From NCBI GenBank assembly GCA_025201865.1, contig MU602686.1:32668-96667 (forward strand): a stretch of DNA of 64,000 nucleotides, given 5' to 3'. A program made the position numbers and the translations under genes. Source of the DNA: Ramicandelaber brevisporus. Lineage: Eukaryota; Kickxellomycota; Ramicandelaberales; Ramicandelaberaceae. This document shows positions 50,659 through 62,041 of this stretch, piece after piece. Below the pieces are notes generated by a model. It had not been told where the DNA came from. It ran no database searches and saw only the letters and a list, made by a program, of their open reading frames with translations. Each line of letters begins with the position of its first letter. Position 1 is the stretch's first letter.

Positions 50659-53600
50659 AGATGAGCCACGTTGAATGAGATTGGCGGTGTCACTTGATTG
50701 ACGCTGTGGCCGTTGTTCAACACTTGTTGCCATAGCCGTTGATGGCTCCTGTGATTGATACTGCTGCTGCTGCTGTTGTTGTTGTTGCTGTTGCTGCTGT
50801 TGTTCATCACGTGTGCGACGTCCATCTGCTCCACTCTTTGCAGCTGTGTAACTAAACTCACGATATTCATACTGCTCTGGATCAAATCTATCATCATCGT
50901 CGTCATCATCATCTTTATAATTCTCAGCACGTCCATCTGCCTGATTGCCGCGCTTCTTATTCAATGGATCTTTGATTGGCTCAGTGTACTCCATTGTTCC
51001 ACTCACTTTCATTCCAAGCCACTTCTTCCATCTCATTACAGGCCACCACATTCTTTCAGTTTCATGTCTCTTTGATACCAACTCTTGTTCAAATTGTAAA
51101 ATACGATCAACTTCGCCAGCCAACAGTCGAGTGGATGCAGCAAATGAGCAAACTAGATAAATCACATCTCGGCCAACCTGATCAGTCGTAGTTGCATACG
51201 TACCATAGCCACTCGCATCTGCAGCTGTTGCAACCGCCGTGTCTGCAGTCTCGTAATTGGCATGAACATGCCGAGCTGTTAGCGTTGAATGAGTATGCAT
51301 TGAGGCTGATAATGGAGCAGCAGCAGCAGCAGGAGTGGTGGCAGTAGTGTTTGAAGCAGCTTTCCAAACATATGAGAACTGAGATACAACTCGACGCATT
51401 ACAAAGGATTGAGTATTCTCGAATCGCTCCGTAGCATCGACTAGCTGTTGACGGATCTGTTGACCAGTGTGCAGCTTGTAACCGCGGAACGAAAACACTC
51501 GGCTGATGTCAATCTTGGCTGGCACTTTTGAGCGTCTGTATTTGGCTCTGCGACGAGGCACTGCTGCTGCTGATACTGTAGTTGGTACTACAGTTGGAGC
51601 AGACTCTGTGGAAGTCAATGGTTCGGAATGTGCTAAATGTGGAAGTGCATCGTATTGTGTAGAGCCATGTCGATGGTGCAAGGCACGGCGTGAGTGAGAT
51701 TGACGAGAATCAGTTGAATAATCACTCTCAATATTGACCACTTCATTGTCATTTCCATCGTTGGTTCCATAAAACACGTCTCCGCGCTCTGCAGCAGCAG
51801 TATTACGGCGAGGACGACGCTGATGTTGCCGCCGGTGCACAGTGGTTGGCTGAACTTGTTGATGCTGACCACTGCCCAATCGAGACCTCACATAGTCAGC
51901 CAGACTCTGTGGGCTAAAGAAGTCGTCGTTGTGTGGCGTCGGTGGAGTGTGTGGAGCTGATTGGGCCGTTGCAAATTGATCACGAAGATGGGCAACTGGG
52001 AACTCGGACTGTGGCTGATATTGTGAGAGTCGATTATTCTGATCATGATGGAACGACAAGTGAAGAGGAGGACGCTGGCGCTGACGCAGAATCTGGCTTG
52101 GAGAGGCTGTTGATTCAAACTGAGCCTGTGTTGCCGCTGTGGTTGTGTGGTGAGGAGAAGCAGTCTCGTCAGCGAAATGGACAGCCGGGACAGCAGGAGA
52201 TGAGTAGCCGGGTCGAATCAGTGGAGACGACTCGACTGCACGCAGAGGCACATCGTGATGAGCCTGAGCAAAGAGACGACTTCGACGCTGCATACTCACA
52301 GACTCAGCAAGCGTTGGCATCTCAATTCCCTCACCACTACCACCACTACCGCCACTGCCGGCAGAATGTGAAGATGCCGGCTGGTAATGCTGTGACAGTG
52401 GTTGTGGGGGAGGTGGTGGAGGAGGCTGTGGTGGCTGATGTCGAGGCAGGTATGATGCCGCACGCTGAACAGGTCGTTTGAGCACACTTCGAATGTACGA
52501 GTAAAGCTCACCGTCTTCTTTGAGCGACATGCGCACCAGCTTCAATGCAGCTTTGCACGCATCAATCACCTCAAACAGCGGCGTTGTAGTTGTACGCAGC
52601 ACTTGGCCGATGAGATACAGCTCCTCAACAGTCAGCGAGCGACGACGGCCATCTGCCTTGATTTCCTGCACATCACCATATACCGAGCTTGGTCGAGACA
52701 TTGGAGTAGACACTGCTGCAGCTACGCGCGGAGACAACAAAGGGCTGGCAATATGTGGCGAGGATGTAGTCGGCCCAACTGGAATGCCAGAACTTAAGCT
52801 AAATCCACCAAAAGGCACATTATCTGTCGCAGCTGGTTGTCCACCGATATCGCCAAATCCAGTACTGGTCAGCCACGGTGGAAATGAAGACTCCTGCAAC
52901 GGATGTCCAGCGCTGCTTGTTCGGCTGGTTTCTACAGGATCGCTGTCAAAGTGAGACACTGCAATGTCAACAAGCGATGCTCGTCTCGACATGCTTGGCG
53001 GAGTGACTGTTGGAATAATCTGCTCACCGCGAGCAATGGCCGCAGCATGTTTCTCACCAAGCAAACGAGTCTCAGCCTCGACACTCTGGTACATACAAAT
53101 GAGACGACTAGACATCTTCTCAAGCATCTGATGGATCTGGCCATAATCTTTGGGTGAGTACCGACTAATTGATGGCTCGGCTTTGGCGGCACGAACAGCA
53201 ACTCCGAGAGCAGCCAATGCAGCCTTCATCTTGGCCAGTGATGCCTCCGGGTTGGACGGCTGCTCGACACTCGCTTTAGTCGCCTCAGTCACTTTTGGTG
53301 GGTCTTCACCATCAGGGTGCTTGTTAAGATGTTCACCATCACCATGACCATCATCATCAACAACCACTGGACTTGACTGGCCACTATTGTCACTCTGTTG
53401 TTGCTGTTGCTGTTGCTGTTGTTTCTGAGATTTATCCTTCTGTTCAAAGTTACGCTCCAAGATGAAATGAGATGCCAAATCATCCAAACATTCCTCAATG
53501 CTCTTGATTGAAGCCTCGAATGTATCGGTCAATGTTCTACTGGCCATTTCCGGGAACACTACCACATTCACCACTAGCGATATACCCAATCCCAGCAAGA

Positions 53601-54585
53601 ACGGATACACACTTGATTGAAACACTGTTCCTGGAAATAGAACTGTCGAATCCGCTGCCATCAAGAATATCGCAGACATTGGAATCAGCGCCATAATAAC
53701 TGCAACGTTCAACTTGGGGAACTTGACTCTTACTATACAGCACAGCACTGTTCCAAAAATAAAGAAGAATGTTGATAATACTCTGCCAGCTGCTGGGAAA
53801 TCATGGAGCTCAGCTTCGCGTCTGTTGACCAAGCAGACGAGAACGTGGGCAACGATGATGTAGCCGTAAAAGATCGGCTGTAAAATGAGATAGATGAATG
53901 CAGCTTCGAACATTGCGCCGACGGTGCGCGCTGGATGATACAGGATGAGCATGAGCGCCATCATGTAATGCATTGAGCCGAGTTTGGAGGATATTGGCTC
54001 GTAAACCATGCAGAACACGCCAATCAGCATTGCCACGCTCATCTTGAATGTGCCGCGGAACACTTTGTTAGTATATAATGATTTGAGTCTATCCAGTACA
54101 CTCAGCTTTGATGGCTTTGAGTTGTCACTGCCGTCGTCGTTGTTGTCGTTGTTGTCGTTGTTATCTGAGTCTGTATCACTGTTACTGCTGCTGCTATCGT
54201 CACTATTTGACACGGGAATTGCGGTTGTTGTGGCTGATTGTGACTGGTGTACCGGAGGAAATGTTGCGTGTGTTACTGTGGCTGCAGCCGTGGCTGTTGG
54301 AGCAGCTGTGAATGGACTCGTGACGTCATGATCGGGCAACGGCATGCGCGGACCTGGATATTTATCCGAGTCATTGTGGTGCATTGACCATCGATGTGGA
54401 GTGTGTGCGAGGTGGTGCTTTCGGCGTGGTTCAGTGTACCGTGAGGGCAGTGCCTCGCCTTCAGCAGTAGGTGAGTCATCATGGTCCCAGCTGTGGGGAT
54501 GCATCGAGTGCGCCGCACTCGTAGTCGCAGCATCTGAGGGAGAAGACGAGGTAGCAGTGGCACCTGGAGGGCCACGTCCTGGCAT
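49078..54585 (-). CDS. Bre4-like FUSC/DUF2421 multi-pass membrane protein
   Basis: 1835 aa from the first ATG (54585); the frame is open 11 codons further to a TTG. Two membrane clusters: about residues 175-345 (FKMSVAMLIGVFCMVY through LLGLGISLVVNVVVFPEM) and about 1378-1537 (YALALAIPSVLCML through DSLLWPNF), the second followed by a DUF2421-like C-terminal domain. This is the architecture of fungal Brefeldin-A-sensitivity protein 4 and relatives in the FUSC transporter superfamily; the substrate is unknown. The very long cytosolic middle is Ser/Gln/Pro-rich with three Q runs and a D run, so the protein is longer than usual. A poly-Gly run lies near the C-terminus. Confidence 0.88.
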
Positions 54586-54938
54586 GTCGAGAAGAAGGTG
54601 TTTTTTTGTTTGAAACAAGTTGGAATTGGAATATGTGTATCGAGCAAGGCCGCGAGACGGACTGTTTGTGATTCAGCCAGCCCCCCGTCGGCAGTTCTGT
54701 CAGCACACTCCTCGCTTTAGCGCGTCCAATAACAGCTGAGACAACTTGGTCTCGCGTATCATCTAACGGAATACAAACACGCGGAATTGGGGGAGGTCAC
54801 CCAATGGCGGAATTTGGGGTTTATGCCCAATTTCCGCGTCAGTGACACGGACAACTCAAGTGGTGATGTCAATAGAAAGCATGATTATACATTGAAAAGC
54901 TGATAATAAGGTGAAAAAGGAGGGAGTGTGTGATTAGA
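54586..54938. promoter_or_regulatory. Upstream region of the Bre4-like gene and 3' flank of SRP54
   Basis: 353 bases. The notable element is the imperfect inverted repeat at 54777-54838. Otherwise no motif can be assigned and no gene is seen. Confidence 0.55.
54777..54838. repeat. Imperfect inverted repeat of GCGGAAT/ATTTCCGC motifs
   Basis: The outer arms ACGCGGAATTGGG (from about 54778) and CCCAATTTCCGCGT (ending about 54839) pair with a one-base bulge. Between them lie CCCAATGGCGGAATTTGGGG, so the GCGGAATT and CCCAAT elements each occur twice. It could be a cruciform or a cluster of protein-binding sites in the promoter of the Bre4-like gene. Confidence 0.65.
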
Positions 54939-56615
54939 TTAACGGCGTTTGCCACCACCGCCACCGCCACCTTGCATTCCGCCAAAGAGAGAGCCCATTT
55001 GACTCATCATATTCTGCATTCCGCCAGCGCCGCCCATCATCTGCTGCATCATCTGTTGCATTCCAGCAGCACCTCCAGCTCCACCCATCATCTGCTGCAT
55101 CATTTGTTGCATGCCGGCCATTCCTCCGCCTCTACCGGCACCGCCACCCATCATTTGCTGCATCATATTCTGCATTCCAGCCATTGCGGCAGGGTTGCTG
55201 AAGTCAGGCATTCCACCGGCGCCGCCACCAGCACCCATTGCTCTCGCCTGGCGCATCATCTCGGGGTTCTTCATTTGGGACATCATTCCCTTAGGACCGC
55301 CCATCTTCTTTACCATGTTGCCATAGCCTGATGCCATTGTGAGCATTCCTCTGACACCGTCTTCAGGGACTCCGCTTCCGCGACAAACGCGAGCGAGACG
55401 GGATGGCTCTTTCATGAAGACTGATCCATCAGAGTCCAGCTCAGCATTCGTCATGCTGTCCATTACATTGACAAACTTCTTGAGCTGATTCGAGCTGTTT
55501 TCATCTTGACCGCCCATCATTTCGGGAGGCAGGATGTTTGACATTCCAGGGATCAATCCAACAACCTTACTGAGTGGACCCAGTCCCATGATGTGCTGGA
55601 TCATCTCACTGAAATCTCTGAGCGAGAACTTGCCCTGCTCCACTCTTTTCATCATGTCGGTGTTATCTAGCTTCATATCCGAGACCTTTTCCATCAGCTG
55701 GCCCATGTCACCCAATCCCAGCATCTTATTAATGAAAGGCTGAGCTGCGAATCTCTCAAAATCATGCATATGTTCACCTGTTCCAATGTAGATAATTGGG
55801 CTTTTTGTGGCTGCAACTGCACTAATGGCACCTCCACCTTTGGCATGTCCATCCATCTTGGTAATAATAACTGATCCGACATCCACACTCTCTTTAAATG
55901 CCTTGGCTTGCAATTCTGCAGCCTGACCAATGGTTCCGTCCATCACAAATATAACATGATCTGGGTTTACAGCGTTGGAGATGTCTCTCATTTCCTCAAA
56001 AAGTGAATCTTCTTGCTTATGTCTTCCACTTGTATCTACAATGATAATCTCAAACTTCTGCAGTTTAAATTTGTCCACACCTTCTTTGGCTATTAAGGCC
56101 GCATCTGTCTCTGTAAAACTTCCATAATACGGAATTTTAGCCTTTGTTGCATTCTGTCTCAATTGATCGTATGCACCTGCTCTGTATGTATCTGCACAAA
56201 CCAAGCAGGTCTTCCATCCCTTGCGCGCATATGTTACTGCGAGCTTACCGCAGGATGTCGTCTTTCCTGCACCTTGCAATCCAACAAACATGATTACATT
56301 GCTCTTGTTCTTGACTGGTTTATATGGCTCAACACCAGGATCCACCAGTCTAACCAATTCATCCATAACTGCCTTTTGAACTATTTTGCGTCTTTTATCC
56401 GCACTAATGGCACTGTTGGCCTCGCTGCTAAAGTCCACTGATTTGCGGATATTTTGACGCAGCTGATGCACCAGTCTAACATTTACATCTGCCTCAATCA
56501 ATCCAGTCACAATCTCTTTCAGCAGAGCGTCGAATGCCTTCTCATCAATATCTGATGAGCTGGTAAACGTCGACAGCGCTGTTGAAATGCGCCGTCCAAG
56601 CTCGTTCAGTACCAT
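54939..56615 (-). CDS. SRP54: Signal recognition particle 54-kDa subunit
   Basis: 558 aa. It recognises signal sequences on ribosomes and, as a GTPase, docks SRP to its ER receptor. The N domain starts at the ATG (MVLNELGRRISTAL). The G domain has G1 GLQGAGKTT near residue 108, the DTYRAGAYDQLRQNA insertion-box region, G3 VDTSGRH, G4 TKMDGHAKGGGA and the closing GTGEH. The Met-rich M domain follows from about 330 (MQKMM-like segments, PGMSNILPPEM). The last 90 residues add MQQMMQQMMGG blocks in three near-repeats with Gly-rich spacers, more Met-rich than I would expect. No poly-Q. Divergent from Nem1. Confidence 0.96.
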   Translation of the reverse strand: MVLNELGRRISTALSTFTSSSDIDEKAFDALLKEIVTGLIEADVNVRLVHQLRQNIRKSVDFSSEANSAISADKRRKIVQKAVMDELVRLVDPGVEPYKPVKNKSNVIMFVGLQGAGKTTSCGKLAVTYARKGWKTCLVCADTYRAGAYDQLRQNATKAKIPYYGSFTETDAALIAKEGVDKFKLQKFEIIIVDTSGRHKQEDSLFEEMRDISNAVNPDHVIFVMDGTIGQAAELQAKAFKESVDVGSVIITKMDGHAKGGGAISAVAATKSPIIYIGTGEHMHDFERFAAQPFINKMLGLGDMGQLMEKVSDMKLDNTDMMKRVEQGKFSLRDFSEMIQHIMGLGPLSKVVGLIPGMSNILPPEMMGGQDENSSNQLKKFVNVMDSMTNAELDSDGSVFMKEPSRLARVCRGSGVPEDGVRGMLTMASGYGNMVKKMGGPKGMMSQMKNPEMMRQARAMGAGGGAGGMPDFSNPAAMAGMQNMMQQMMGGGAGRGGGMAGMQQMMQQMMGGAGGAAGMQQMMQQMMGGAGGMQNMMSQMGSLFGGMQGGGGGGGKRR

Positions 56616-57033
56616 TTATTGGTTGGCAGGAAAAAGTGGCGTGGTTTGTTGCTGTTGTAAGCGGATGTTGAGTTGAGTTGAGACCGTGAAGCGGAGGCGG
56701 GGGGGGGGCGAGTACGCAGTTGCTTTGTTTGCTGAAGCGCGCTCGTTGGTGTCGTTCAGATCGGCTGATGTTTCGGGATGTAAAGTTCGAAAAAAAAAAA
56801 AGTAAGGCTGAACGTGGCAGAGAGCGAAAGAGCGAGAGAGTGACCGAACGATGTGGAGATCGCGTGGCCCAACTCGAACCCAGGAATGAAATTTTAAAAG
56901 CACACGAAGAGGGGAGAGAACTGCTGACCTTCGTTTCGAGCAAGCGAGCTGTCACCACACCACACAACACCACACAACCTCATCACTCTAAACCTTCCTT
57001 TCTTTCTTTTGAGCAAGTGAGCATATATACAGT
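56616..57033. promoter_or_regulatory. Divergent promoter, SRP54 (-) and Nem1 (+)
   Basis: 418 bases between the start codons. A G run (56699-56708) and an A run lie near the SRP54 side; repeated CCACACAACA and CT-rich sequence lie near the Nem1 side. A TATATA occurs about 10 bases before the Nem1 ATG, too close to act as its TATA box. Confidence 0.6.
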
Positions 57034-58950
57034 ATGGCGACAGCTGTCGTACTACCACAGCTGCCTGTGCAGCTATTAACAGGACCACAGAGGCAACAGC
57101 AGCAGCAACAGCAACAGCAACAACACTCTGCAGAGTCATGTTTTCTCGCTTCTTCTCTTTCTACTCTTGTCACTAATATAAACACTTCCAACTCGACAGT
57201 CAACAGTAGCTGTAAACAGCACCAACACAAGCAACACCAGCTCCAGCAAGAAGGTCACCTGATGGGCAACAGTAACAATAGTAGTAACAGCAACACTGCA
57301 GCCACTGCCACTGCGGGAGAAGGCGTTGATAGTGAGGAAAGCCGGTATGATACATCGGCAAAGCTGTTGGCCAGAGCTAAACAGCCTCGTCAGCAACGAC
57401 TGGCTACAACAGCAGCAACAACAGCAAAGACCGCAACAGCGCCGTCCGCTTTAGCCGTTTATCAACAGCACATCGTGGGCAGCAGCAAGTCCAAACACGG
57501 CACGAGTCCGCACTCTTCCAACAACAGCAATAACACCAACAACCCCTTACACGTGAACCCTTCACCGCCGTCATCACTTCCTTCAACCGCTGTTCAAGCT
57601 TCTCAAATTGCTACCGATCGGTCTTCGGGCTCTTCTGCAGCTGATACAACTACAACCACAGCTACAACCCCAGCTGCAACCACAATAGCCACAACAGCAC
57701 CAGTAACAATAGCAGCAACAGCCACCACCACTGCAGCCACACTGCTACAGATGCCGATCGCACGCACCGCTTTGACTCAACGGAGGATGCCTTCAATAAG
57801 CTCCTCATCTCCTTCTTCTCCTCCTCCTCCAAGTCTCAACATTCACTCAAACACTACAATCAGCACAGCAGGCAATCTGGTGGATAGCAGCGGCATTAGA
57901 GCCAAGCTGAGTGCGCGTGAGGCAGCCACAGTTGCGGCGATTGTATCCTGGATCCTCAGACTGTTTCGATCACTGATTGCCTTTATGATTGGACTGCCTT
58001 TGCTGGGCTGGCTGCTCAAAATGTCGCCTTGGCTGGTGGCTGCTGCGGCAACTGCATCTGGAACTTCAATGGTTATGGACAGTTCCAGTTCAGTCTTGGA
58101 CTACAGCAGTGGTGAAAACACAACCTCATTCACTCAGGATGAACAGAGTGATGCAGCCACCTCTTCAAATGAAGGTCCATCATCTTATAACACACGCAGT
58201 GCATCTCATCAATATGGTCAACAACAACAGCAGCAGCAGCAACAACAGCAACATCAACAATCCACGCCGCAGCGGAGTAGTCTGTCTCTCCGATCTGGAT
58301 CAGGCAGTGGAGGTCCCAGCAAGGGAACTCACCAGCGCATCCCATCTGGTGCTCCTACACGGGCATCTACTCCGAGACAGCCTGGACTGGGCGGTGGCAG
58401 CAATGGAGGAGGCACATTGTCTCGGAAGAAGACACTGATTCTTGATTTGGATGAGACATTAATCCATGCAACCAGCATCAATCCAGGCCGCAAATACCAC
58501 TTCCGAGTCGAAGTCAATGTCGATCAGCTGATTGTTTTGTACTATGTGTATAAGCGTCCCCATGTTGATTATTTCCTCAAAAAGGTCAGCGAGTGGTACA
58601 ATGTGGTCATCTTCACTGCCTCCATGCGTGAATATGCTGATCCTGTAGTTGATAGATTGGATCCAACAAACACTCTCATCTCTGGCAGACTCTTCCGCGA
58701 GTCCTGCATACAGCGCAATGGCGGCTACGTGAAGGATCTCAGAGTAGTCAATCCTGATTTGTCTCAAGTGTGCTTGATTGACAATGCACCCATCTCCTAT
58801 GCTGCCAACCCGGAGAATGCACTCCCCATTCACGCGTGGATTAACACTGATCCCGATGATGAGGCTCTTTTGGACATGCTGCCATTCCTGGATGCACTGC
58901 GGTTTACGGATGACATGAGATCTGTCCTTGGTCTCAGAGTACTTGCTTGA
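57034..58950 (+). CDS. NEM1: Nem1/Dullard-type membrane phosphatase (FCP1-like domain)
   Basis: 638 aa. In yeast Nem1, with Spo7, dephosphorylates the lipin Pah1 at the ER and nuclear envelope and so sets the balance of phospholipid and triacylglycerol. A hydrophobic region at about residues 300-342 (IVSWILRLFRSLIAFMIGLP) provides the anchor. The HAD-like catalytic domain covers about 466-638, with the DLDETL nucleophile motif, FTASMREYADPVVD and IDNAPISYAANPENA, and reaches the C-terminus as in the family. The first 300 residues and the 350-465 linker are Thr/Ser/Asn/Gln-rich with Q runs and carry no domain I recognise. The start is the only ATG close upstream of the open frame. Confidence 0.92.
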   Translation: MATAVVLPQLPVQLLTGPQRQQQQQQQQQQHSAESCFLASSLSTLVTNINTSNSTVNSSCKQHQHKQHQLQQEGHLMGNSNNSSNSNTAATATAGEGVDSEESRYDTSAKLLARAKQPRQQRLATTAATTAKTATAPSALAVYQQHIVGSSKSKHGTSPHSSNNSNNTNNPLHVNPSPPSSLPSTAVQASQIATDRSSGSSAADTTTTTATTPAATTIATTAPVTIAATATTTAATLLQMPIARTALTQRRMPSISSSSPSSPPPPSLNIHSNTTISTAGNLVDSSGIRAKLSAREAATVAAIVSWILRLFRSLIAFMIGLPLLGWLLKMSPWLVAAAATASGTSMVMDSSSSVLDYSSGENTTSFTQDEQSDAATSSNEGPSSYNTRSASHQYGQQQQQQQQQQQHQQSTPQRSSLSLRSGSGSGGPSKGTHQRIPSGAPTRASTPRQPGLGGGSNGGGTLSRKKTLILDLDETLIHATSINPGRKYHFRVEVNVDQLIVLYYVYKRPHVDYFLKKVSEWYNVVIFTASMREYADPVVDRLDPTNTLISGRLFRESCIQRNGGYVKDLRVVNPDLSQVCLIDNAPISYAANPENALPIHAWINTDPDDEALLDMLPFLDALRFTDDMRSVLGLRVLA

Positions 58951-59370
58951 TTAGTCACTGCCTCGCTCACTCACTGCCCCACTCACCCGTCCCTTTTACA
59001 TTCACTCCTCCTACTCTATCATCCTTTTCCCCATCATCTACCTTGAACAAACAATCATCTGGACTTTTTAAACACCCTTTATCATTTATTTTAATCACTT
59101 ATAATGACCTTTAGCAAGATATGATATAACTGGATTAGGAGAGAGAAGTAAAAATAAAATAATACAAGTGAAATAACAGCCTTATTTCTTTCTGCCGTTT
59201 TAATTAACTGGTCCATTTAAAAAGGGCTCATTCTTGCACACACATGCACACACAAGCGCACGCTGATCTTCGTTGCTGAGTGCTCACCCTACTCCTTTTC
59301 AACGAAGAAAGAAAGAAAAAAAAGAACACCTCCCACCTCCCTCCCCTCCGCTCGCTCGCCTTGCCCTGCG
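58951..59370. promoter_or_regulatory. Nem1 3' flank and USP36-like promoter
   Basis: 420 bases: an AT-rich part with possible polyadenylation signals (AATAAAATAA around 59153-59163), then a CT-rich leader of the deubiquitinase gene (59330-59370). No gene. Confidence 0.6.
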
Positions 59371-61917
59371 ATGGTAGCCGCTCTGTCCAAACTAGATGCC
59401 AGATTGGCTGGTGGTGGAGTCGCTGCAGCTGGTGCGAAGACACTGCCAGCCCTGCAACGCAGAGTAGAGTTTCGCCCAGCCATTCGAATCGATAGCAAGA
59501 TGGAAGATCAGCGTCACAAATACACCCCAGTCAACGGCACCAATGGCTCTGCAGCAGCAGGTACAGTGTTAGCGAACGGCACCACCTCAGTCATCGCGGC
59601 CACTGGCGATGCTCTTGTTGACGAGAATGGATTCCGTAGACCTGCTCGCATCCTGTATCCACCGTCCAAGCTGGCATCTGGCTGGACTGCGATCCGCAAT
59701 GCTGGCCCTGGTCTTCAAAACTTGGGCAATTCGTGCTTCATGAACGCTGTCCTGCAGTGTTTGACCTATACTCCTCCACTGTGTGAGTATTTGCTGAGCA
59801 GAACCCACTCGCATTCCTGCCGTAGTCGCGATTTCTGCATGATGTGTGAACTCGAAACACATGTTGTCAAGGCATTCAAATCTGGAAGTGGCAGCAGCAG
59901 CAGCAGCACTGGCACAATTACACCAAGCAGCATCTTCCGCAATCTGCGAGTCTTATCCAAACGACTACGTCCCGGCCGCCAGGAAGACTCTCACGAATTC
60001 CTCCGAATGGTGATTGATGCGATGCAGACCAGCTGCTTACGTGGACTTGATCCAAAGCTCGACAACAGGATAAAAGAGACCTCGCTGGTTCATCAGATAT
60101 TTGGAGGCTATTTGCAATCTCAAGTCCACTGCACAGTTTGCGGTTACAACTCAAACACCTTTGACCCGATACTGGACTTGTCGCTGGATGTGGCTCGTGG
60201 AGAGAGTGTGGAGCGTGGATTCGAGACATTTACTCAAAAGGATTTCTTGGTTAAAGACAACAAGTACAAATGCGAGAGATGCAACAAGCTGGTTAATGCA
60301 GAGAAGCAGTTTACAGTGTATCAGGCTCCGAGAATCTTGACGGTGCATTTGAAGCGGTTTACACCACTGGGCACTAAGATTGGGAAGCATGTTAGATTTG
60401 AGCCAACTTTGGACTTGACACCGCACATGGCTGAAGCCCACGCTGCTGCTAGACAGGCAAACAAAAGTGGAGATCCCAAGTTTAACAAGAAGATGAAGAA
60501 ACATCAACAGCAGCATCAGCAGAGTATTGTACAGGACTTGGCTAATCCAAATGGAGAGAGACTAACTTACTCGTTGTATGCAGTGCTGGTGCATGCTGGT
60601 TCAACATCGAGCTCTGGTCATTATTATTCGTATGTTAAAGCACCATCTGGACAATGGCTCGAGAAGGATGACAGTTTTGTTAAGCAAGTTGGTCTCAAGA
60701 CAGTTCTTGCTCAGAAGGCATACATTCTCTTCTATCAGCTTGATAAGCCTAAGCAACTGAAATCAGTGCCTCAGCAGCAGCGAGAGCAGTCTCAAAAGTC
60801 AGTCAAACAGTCAACTGCACAGATGGACGCCAACGAAGATGATACAGATGACAGTGATAGTGATAATGATACAGAGCCAATCAAATCCATCAAATCCACC
60901 AAATCCACCAATATGGCCAGCCCATCGAATGGCAAGAAGAGAGTTCGCTCCGATGAAGCCGTTGAGGAAGATACTGACAAGCCAGCTCGATCCGTTGATG
61001 CCACATCAAGTATCGACCGGAAGCAAGCCAAGAAGAAGCGCAAGGGTCTTGCTCCAATGTCGAACGGTGGTGAATCCGTTACCACTCCATCCACGTCGTC
61101 AACTCCATCCAAGGCAGCAGCAAGTGTCAAGTCTCTGCCAACAATGTCACCAGCCACCTCATCTCGCATTGGTGCCGAAATGGCCAAAAGATTCACTCCA
61201 ACATCCACAGCCGATGACAGCGACGAAGCCGATGTCTCATCTCAACCAAGAGCTGGATACATTTCCAAGCGGTTCCCCATTGCCACGTCTGAATGGGTCG
61301 TCGAGCCAACCAAGCCCAGCCAGCCAGCATCCAGCGTCAACGGATTCCCCAAGAAGACTGAAGCTGAAAAGGCAGCCAACGACGAGCTCAAGAAGAGCAT
61401 GGGTTACAAGGACCGCAGCGTCATCTCTCAGTTTGGTGGCAATGCTATTGCCAAGTGGACTGAAACGCCATCCACTTCTTCGTTTGCAGCTCTGAACGAT
61501 GCTGCGCAACATGACGACATTATCGGCCAGATGGATGATGAGGAGCGTCAGCGTAAGCGTGAAATGAGGCTGTCAGCATACGACGCTGAGTATGATACGG
61601 GCAAGAAGAAGAAGGTTAAAGGCCAGTCAAAGGTTTCAAAGATTCTGGAGGCTGCCAGCTTGCCAAACAGATTCCAACAGCACGCTGAGGGTGGCTTATC
61701 AAAGGGTAGTAGCAAAGGCGGTATGAAGTACGGCAAGCATCAAAAGTTCAACAACAACAACAGCAATGCAAATGGCAGCAAGAAGTTCGGCGGTCCGAAT
61801 GGTGGTATTCAGAAAAAGAAGTTCCAACCAAACGGCGGCAAGCATCATGGTGGCGGAAGCCGGCAACAGCATGGCAGCGGCAATGGTGGCGGTGGTAAGA
61901 AGCATAGACGCAACTAG
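59371..61917 (+). CDS. USP36/Ubp10-type ubiquitin-specific protease
   Basis: 848 aa. The USP domain spans about residues 110-457: the Cys box GLQNLGNSCFMNAVLQCL (Cys near 121), RQEDSHEFLRM, two CxxC pairs of the zinc ribbon (CTVCGY, CERCNK), and the His box SSGHYYSYVK with the following Asp in KDDSFVKQ. The sequence around these boxes is closest to USP36/USP42, nucleolar enzymes that deubiquitinate histones and ribosome-biogenesis factors. The C-terminal half is Ser/Lys-rich with KRVRSD, KQAKKKRKG and a Lys/Gly/Asn-rich tail (KKHRRN), consistent with nucleolar targeting. A second Met at residue 44 could be an alternative start. The gap to Trs20 on the same strand is only 124 bases. Confidence 0.93.
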   Translation: MVAALSKLDARLAGGGVAAAGAKTLPALQRRVEFRPAIRIDSKMEDQRHKYTPVNGTNGSAAAGTVLANGTTSVIAATGDALVDENGFRRPARILYPPSKLASGWTAIRNAGPGLQNLGNSCFMNAVLQCLTYTPPLCEYLLSRTHSHSCRSRDFCMMCELETHVVKAFKSGSGSSSSSTGTITPSSIFRNLRVLSKRLRPGRQEDSHEFLRMVIDAMQTSCLRGLDPKLDNRIKETSLVHQIFGGYLQSQVHCTVCGYNSNTFDPILDLSLDVARGESVERGFETFTQKDFLVKDNKYKCERCNKLVNAEKQFTVYQAPRILTVHLKRFTPLGTKIGKHVRFEPTLDLTPHMAEAHAAARQANKSGDPKFNKKMKKHQQQHQQSIVQDLANPNGERLTYSLYAVLVHAGSTSSSGHYYSYVKAPSGQWLEKDDSFVKQVGLKTVLAQKAYILFYQLDKPKQLKSVPQQQREQSQKSVKQSTAQMDANEDDTDDSDSDNDTEPIKSIKSTKSTNMASPSNGKKRVRSDEAVEEDTDKPARSVDATSSIDRKQAKKKRKGLAPMSNGGESVTTPSTSSTPSKAAASVKSLPTMSPATSSRIGAEMAKRFTPTSTADDSDEADVSSQPRAGYISKRFPIATSEWVVEPTKPSQPASSVNGFPKKTEAEKAANDELKKSMGYKDRSVISQFGGNAIAKWTETPSTSSFAALNDAAQHDDIIGQMDDEERQRKREMRLSAYDAEYDTGKKKKVKGQSKVSKILEAASLPNRFQQHAEGGLSKGSSKGGMKYGKHQKFNNNNSNANGSKKFGGPNGGIQKKKFQPNGGKHHGGGSRQQHGSGNGGGGKKHRRN

Positions 61918-62041
61918 ATAGATACCATTATACTTTTCCTTTTTCCTTTTTCCTTTCAATATTTTTTGTAAGTTTGTTCACGCTTCATTCCCAAATGTGT
62001 TGCTATCATTCGTATTCCCTTCCTACAGTTTGCGAGCCAAA

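Noticed and set aside
56850-56895. GGGTTCGAG on the minus strand, a possible B box
   Set aside because: The flanking bases do not form a T stem and no A box lies at a suitable distance; it is in the divergent promoter of SRP54 and Nem1.
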